NCBI RefSeq assembly: GCF_003399625.1 | Contig: NZ_NBXA01000032.1 | Location: 1 to 64,000 of the forward strand | Length of the DNA: 64,000 nucleotides | Source: Subtercola boreus | GTDB taxonomy: Bacteria; Actinomycetota; Actinomycetes; Actinomycetales; Microbacteriaceae | Reading direction: 5' to 3' | Shown: positions 60,995 to 64,000 of the stretch, in pieces | How the letters are laid out: the number at the start of each line of letters is the position of its first letter | Numbering within the stretch: position 1 is the first letter of the stretch | Translations under genes and position numbers: made by a program | The notes under the pieces: generated by a model | What the model saw: only the letters and a program-made list of their open reading frames with translations | Told to the model about the DNA's origin: nothing | The model's database searches: none

Positions 60995-61809
60995 GCCCAT
61001 CCGCAACCGGGAACGCCGAAAACGTGATCGCCCGCAACCACGTCGTCCTGCTCGGCGAACAGGGGCCCCCGATGATCTTCGGCCACGGCTACGGCACCAG
61101 CCAGAACATGTGGAGGCTGGTCGCCCCCCTCTTCGCCGGCGACCACCGCGTGGTTCTGTTCGACCACGTCGGTTCGGGCGACTCCGACCAGAACGCCTAC
61201 AGCCGCAGCAAGTACGACTCCCTGCACGGCTACGCCGACGACCTGCTGGAGATCATCCACTCACTCGACCTGCGTGACGTGGTGTACGTCGGCCACTCGG
61301 TGAGCGCCATGATGGGCGTGCTCGCGGCGATCGCGGAGCCCGAGCTGTTCAGCAGGCTCATCCTGGTCGGCCCGTCGCCCCGCTACATCAACGACGCCGG
61401 CTACGAGGGCGGGTTCGAAGCGGCCGATGTGGAGGCTCTGCTCGACTCACTCGACGCGAACTACCTCGGCTGGGCTTCCACCATGGCGCCGGTGTTCATG
61501 GGCAATGCCGAACGGCCCGAGCTCGCCACAGAACTCAACGACAGCTTCGCGAAGGCCGACCCGGCCGTGGCCCGGCAGTTCGCCCGCGTGACCTTTCTCT
61601 CCGACCTCCGCAGCGAGCTCACCAAGGTGACCACTCCGACGATGATCGTGCAGTCCACCGATGACATCGTGGCTCCCGTCGCCGTGGGAGAGTTCCTGCA
61701 GCGGGAGATCGGCGGCAGCACGCTGGTGGTCCTGGAAGCCGACGGCCACTATGTGCACCTGGCCAACCCTGCAAAGCTCGCCGACACGATCAGGACCTTC
61801 CTGCCGTGA
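60991..61809 (+). CDS. rsbQ: RsbQ-family alpha/beta hydrolase
   Basis: 272 residues. It aligns along its length with Bacillus subtilis RsbQ: RNHVVLLGEQG, HRVVLFDHVGSGDSDQNAY, VGHSVSAMMG with the nucleophile Ser, LILVGPSPRYIND, DPAVARQFAR, STDDIVAP with the Asp and ADGHYVHL with the His. RsbQ is required by the PAS phosphatase RsbP in energy-stress signalling and is related to plant KAI2/D14 receptors; it is thought to supply or sense a small ligand. GTG 60991 is chosen for coupling to the leader ORF; GTG 61024 is possible. It overlaps the PAS-GGDEF gene by four bases. Confidence 0.88.
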   Translation: MSPSATGNAENVIARNHVVLLGEQGPPMIFGHGYGTSQNMWRLVAPLFAGDHRVVLFDHVGSGDSDQNAYSRSKYDSLHGYADDLLEIIHSLDLRDVVYVGHSVSAMMGVLAAIAEPELFSRLILVGPSPRYINDAGYEGGFEAADVEALLDSLDANYLGWASTMAPVFMGNAERPELATELNDSFAKADPAVARQFARVTFLSDLRSELTKVTTPTMIVQSTDDIVAPVAVGEFLQREIGGSTLVVLEADGHYVHLANPAKLADTIRTFLP

Positions 61810-63266
61810 GCCCGGTCGACCAGGCAGAGGGCCTGTTCGACCATGCCCCGTGCGGGCTGCTCTCTGCTACGCAGGGCGGCGTCGTGACGAACGTGAACGA
61901 GACCTTCCTGTCGATGGTGGGGGCGACCCGCGCAGAGGTCGTCGGCCACTACCTGATTGAACGTCTGACCCGCGGCAGCAAGCTCTTCTACGAGACACGG
62001 TTCATGCCGATGCTGCGCCAGCAGGGTCATGCAAGCGAGGTCGCCTTCGACTTCCAGCTGTCGGATGCCCGTTACCTCTCGGTGTTCGTGAATGCGGTCG
62101 TCGACATCGACGTCTCCGACGAGAACTCGGGCGCGACCATCCGCTTCGCTGTCTTCGACGCAACGGTGCGACGCACCTACGAGCGTGACCTGCTGGCCGC
62201 CCGGCGCGCAGCGGAAGTGTCGGAGCGCCGGGTGCGCATCCTCCAGACCGCGACAACCGGTTTCGGTTCGGCAGAAACCGAGGCCGATCTGGGTGCGGCG
62301 CTGTCGGAGGCCGCAGAGGCGGCGACAGACGCCTCCCGCGTGGGGGTCTGGTTGCTCGATGGCACGGGCCAGCTCGTTCGCACGCAGGGATCCGACCACG
62401 TCGGCCGGATACCGATCGACGTGCACGGCCTCCTGGTCGACGCGCTGCGAACAGCGACGACCATCAGTTGCGGCGACCCAGCCGACCTGGAGGCCCGCTA
62501 CCCCCATGATGCCGCCGACCTCCGCGCCCGTCGCATACAGGCGGTCACCGTGCTACCGATCATCGACGACGGAACCCCCATCGGCGTGCTGGCCTGCGGT
62601 TTCGGGCGCTCCCGCACCCTCGAGGCGGCCACGCTGGAGCTGTTGGAATCGCTCACTGAACAGGCCGTGCTGGTGCGCCAGCGCATGCGTCTGCGCGAAC
62701 TGCTCTCCTACCAGTCGCTGCACGATGCGCTCACCGGCATGCCCAACCGGCTCTCCCTCCAGCGACGGCTCGACACGCTGCTCACCCGCGAAACGCCCGA
62801 CCGCGAGGGCGTGGCACTCATCTTCATCGACCTCGACGGCTTCAAGGCCGTGAACGACCGGCTCGGCCACCGCGGCGGCGACCTCGTGCTGAAGCAGGTG
62901 AGCCAGCGCCTGTCCGAGGTGACGCGGGCGGGCGACATGGTGGGCCGGCTCGGCGGCGACGAGTTCCTCCTCATCTGCGAGAATGTCGACGAAGTCTCAG
63001 TGCTCGACATCGCCGAGCGGCTGCGCGTCGCAGTGCGACAGCCCTTCACCGGTGAGGCTGCCGACCTCCCGCTCTCGGCGAGCGTGGGCGTCAGCTACCA
63101 CCGCGCCGGCCGTGAAGACAATACCGTCGGCTCTACCGGCTCCGGTTCGGCCGACGGCACCTCCGGCGGGGTCGTGACCGGGGAGGCGCTCATCCGCCTC
63201 GCCGACGAGGCAATGTACGAGTCGAAGCGCGCCGGCAAGGACCGCTACACCTTCGTACAGGTCTGA
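61806..63266 (+). CDS. PAS-GAF-GGDEF diguanylate cyclase with RsbP-like PAS
   Basis: 486 residues. The PAS domain (about 8-120) has DHAPCGLLS, LFYETRFMPML and VFVNAV, matching the RsbP PAS in order and wording. The linker RRTYERDLLAARRAAEV also resembles RsbP. A GAF domain spans about 150-300. The GGDEF domain begins near 310 (LHDALTGMPNR), has the intact active motif RLGGDEFLLI, and has RAGD exactly five residues before GGDEF, the product-inhibition I-site. It should make cyclic di-GMP. A Gly/Ser-rich insert lies in the GGDEF C-terminal part. No membrane segment, so cytoplasmic. The GTG start overlaps rsbQ. Confidence 0.88.
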   Translation: MSPVDQAEGLFDHAPCGLLSATQGGVVTNVNETFLSMVGATRAEVVGHYLIERLTRGSKLFYETRFMPMLRQQGHASEVAFDFQLSDARYLSVFVNAVVDIDVSDENSGATIRFAVFDATVRRTYERDLLAARRAAEVSERRVRILQTATTGFGSAETEADLGAALSEAAEAATDASRVGVWLLDGTGQLVRTQGSDHVGRIPIDVHGLLVDALRTATTISCGDPADLEARYPHDAADLRARRIQAVTVLPIIDDGTPIGVLACGFGRSRTLEAATLELLESLTEQAVLVRQRMRLRELLSYQSLHDALTGMPNRLSLQRRLDTLLTRETPDREGVALIFIDLDGFKAVNDRLGHRGGDLVLKQVSQRLSEVTRAGDMVGRLGGDEFLLICENVDEVSVLDIAERLRVAVRQPFTGEAADLPLSASVGVSYHRAGREDNTVGSTGSGSADGTSGGVVTGEALIRLADEAMYESKRAGKDRYTFVQV

Positions 63267-63315
63267 CGCCGCAGAAGCTGCACCGCCACGTCGAGGGCGG
63301 GGCGGGGGGAGCGGG

Positions 63316-64000
63316 TCAGCGGTAGATCGCGGCGTAGAGGGCGGCGATGTCGTCGGGCGACGGCACCCGGGGGTTGTTGGCCGGGGAGCCGGAGGCGATG
63401 GCCTGCTGCACCATTGTCGGGATCGTCGCAGTCCAGGCGGCCTCGTCGATGCCGAAGGCCTCGGGGGTGGGGACGGCCAGGTCGCGGCAGAGCGCGCCGA
63501 TCTCCGCAACCAGAGATTCGGCCGCCTGCGCATCATCGTCTGCGACGCTTGCGCAGCCGAGCGCCCGGGCGCAGTCGGCATACCGGGCCGTGGCGGAGCC
63601 CACCGAGAAGGCGGTGACGGCGGGGAACAGCATCGCGTTCGACAGCCCGTGCGCGACGTGGAAGTGCGCCCCGATGGGCCGGCTCATGCCGTGCACGAGG
63701 GCCACACTGGAGTTCGAGAACGCGATGCCCGCCTGCGTCGCGGCGAGCATGAGGGCCTCGCGGGCAGCTCGATCCGTTCCGTCGGCATACGCCCGGCGGA
63801 GGTGCGCGCCGATCGAAGTGATCGCCGTGAGACACAGAGCGTCGGAGAGCCGGTTGGCGCGGCGACTGACGTACGCCTCGACGGCGTGGGTGAGGGCATC
63901 CACTCCCGTGTCGGCCGTGAGACGCGGGGGCATGGAGAGGGTCAGCTCGAAGTCGATCACCGCGGCGGCGGGCAGGAAGGCCGGTCCGGTGCAGAGCATC
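63316..64000 (-). CDS. Iron-containing alcohol dehydrogenase (partial, C-terminal part)
   Basis: At least 227 residues; the N-terminus is beyond the window. The metal-site blocks are present: GVDALTHAVEAYVS with a His ligand and GMSRPIGAHFHVAHGLSNA with further His residues. Group III (iron) alcohol dehydrogenases reduce or oxidise small alcohols and aldehydes such as lactaldehyde, 1,3-propanediol or butanol. It converges on the GGDEF gene with a gap of 49 bases. Confidence 0.85.
   Translation of the reverse strand, partial: MLCTGPAFLPAAAVIDFELTLSMPPRLTADTGVDALTHAVEAYVSRRANRLSDALCLTAITSIGAHLRRAYADGTDRAAREALMLAATQAGIAFSNSSVALVHGMSRPIGAHFHVAHGLSNAMLFPAVTAFSVGSATARYADCARALGCASVADDDAQAAESLVAEIGALCRDLAVPTPEAFGIDEAAWTATIPTMVQQAIASGSPANNPRVPSPDDIAALYAAIYR

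Overview
The window looks like a chromosome segment of a high-GC Gram-positive actinobacterium, most likely a member of the Microbacteriaceae (genus not determined). The evidence is the strong G/C third-position bias, frequent GTG and TTG starts, several probably leaderless genes, an F420-dependent glucose-6-phosphate dehydrogenase, lipoprotein-type ABC binding proteins, and a gene set dominated by sugar uptake with LacI, DeoR and GntR control. I saw no rRNA, tRNA, CRISPR array, prophage or replication origin. No gap between genes exceeds about 300 bases; the longest gaps (10055-10343, 60701-60990) hold repeats, hairpins, operators and promoters described below.

Layout. 1-3.6 kb is a visibly less GC-rich accessory patch: the edge of an IS3-type element, a DUF6994-like gene, a broken Clp-fold (SDH-type) protease gene fused tail-to-tail with a rebuilt Phd/RelE toxin-antitoxin pair, and a TMEM175-like channel divergent from a TetR regulator across a 21-bp palindrome. 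3.6-10 kb is a DeoR-controlled sugar locus (binding protein, two permeases, class II aldolase, ADP-dependent sugar kinase). 10-17.8 kb holds repeat DNA, a lone ParA with a tiny coupled upstream ORF, an ABM-domain membrane protein, a lipoprotein, a YghZ-type reductase, fgd, amylosucrase and a zeta-toxin pair. 17.9-25.5 kb is an RbsABC-like operon containing an ATPase-permease fusion followed by two dehydrogenases. 25.7-29.6 kb holds a PRISE-like SDR, a DUF4143 ATPase, and a TetR/NmrA-like pair.

29.6-38.1 kb is a LacI-controlled glycoside locus: binding protein, two permeases, GH31 and GH127 enzymes. 38.1-51.7 kb is a catabolic supercluster. One operon encodes an M24-fold protein, a HIBADH-like enzyme and two MDR dehydrogenases. 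The other encodes an E1 alpha/beta fusion, a lipoyl E2, an SDR and a ketopantoate-reductase-like protein. Nearby regulators are an XRE-cupin protein and a GntR protein. 51.8-53.3 kb is a HipBA module. 53.3-60.7 kb is a YtfQRT-YjfF (galactofuranose-type) operon with a second ATPase and its own LacI gene. 60.9-63.3 kb encodes an RsbQ alpha/beta hydrolase coupled to a PAS-GAF-GGDEF diguanylate cyclase whose PAS resembles that of RsbP. The window ends inside an iron-type alcohol dehydrogenase.

The most interesting element is the RsbQ plus RsbP-like-PAS/GGDEF pair. It looks like the RsbQ-RsbP stress sensor with its phosphatase output replaced by cyclic-di-GMP synthesis, placed across a LacI-operator-bearing intergenic region from a sugar transporter.
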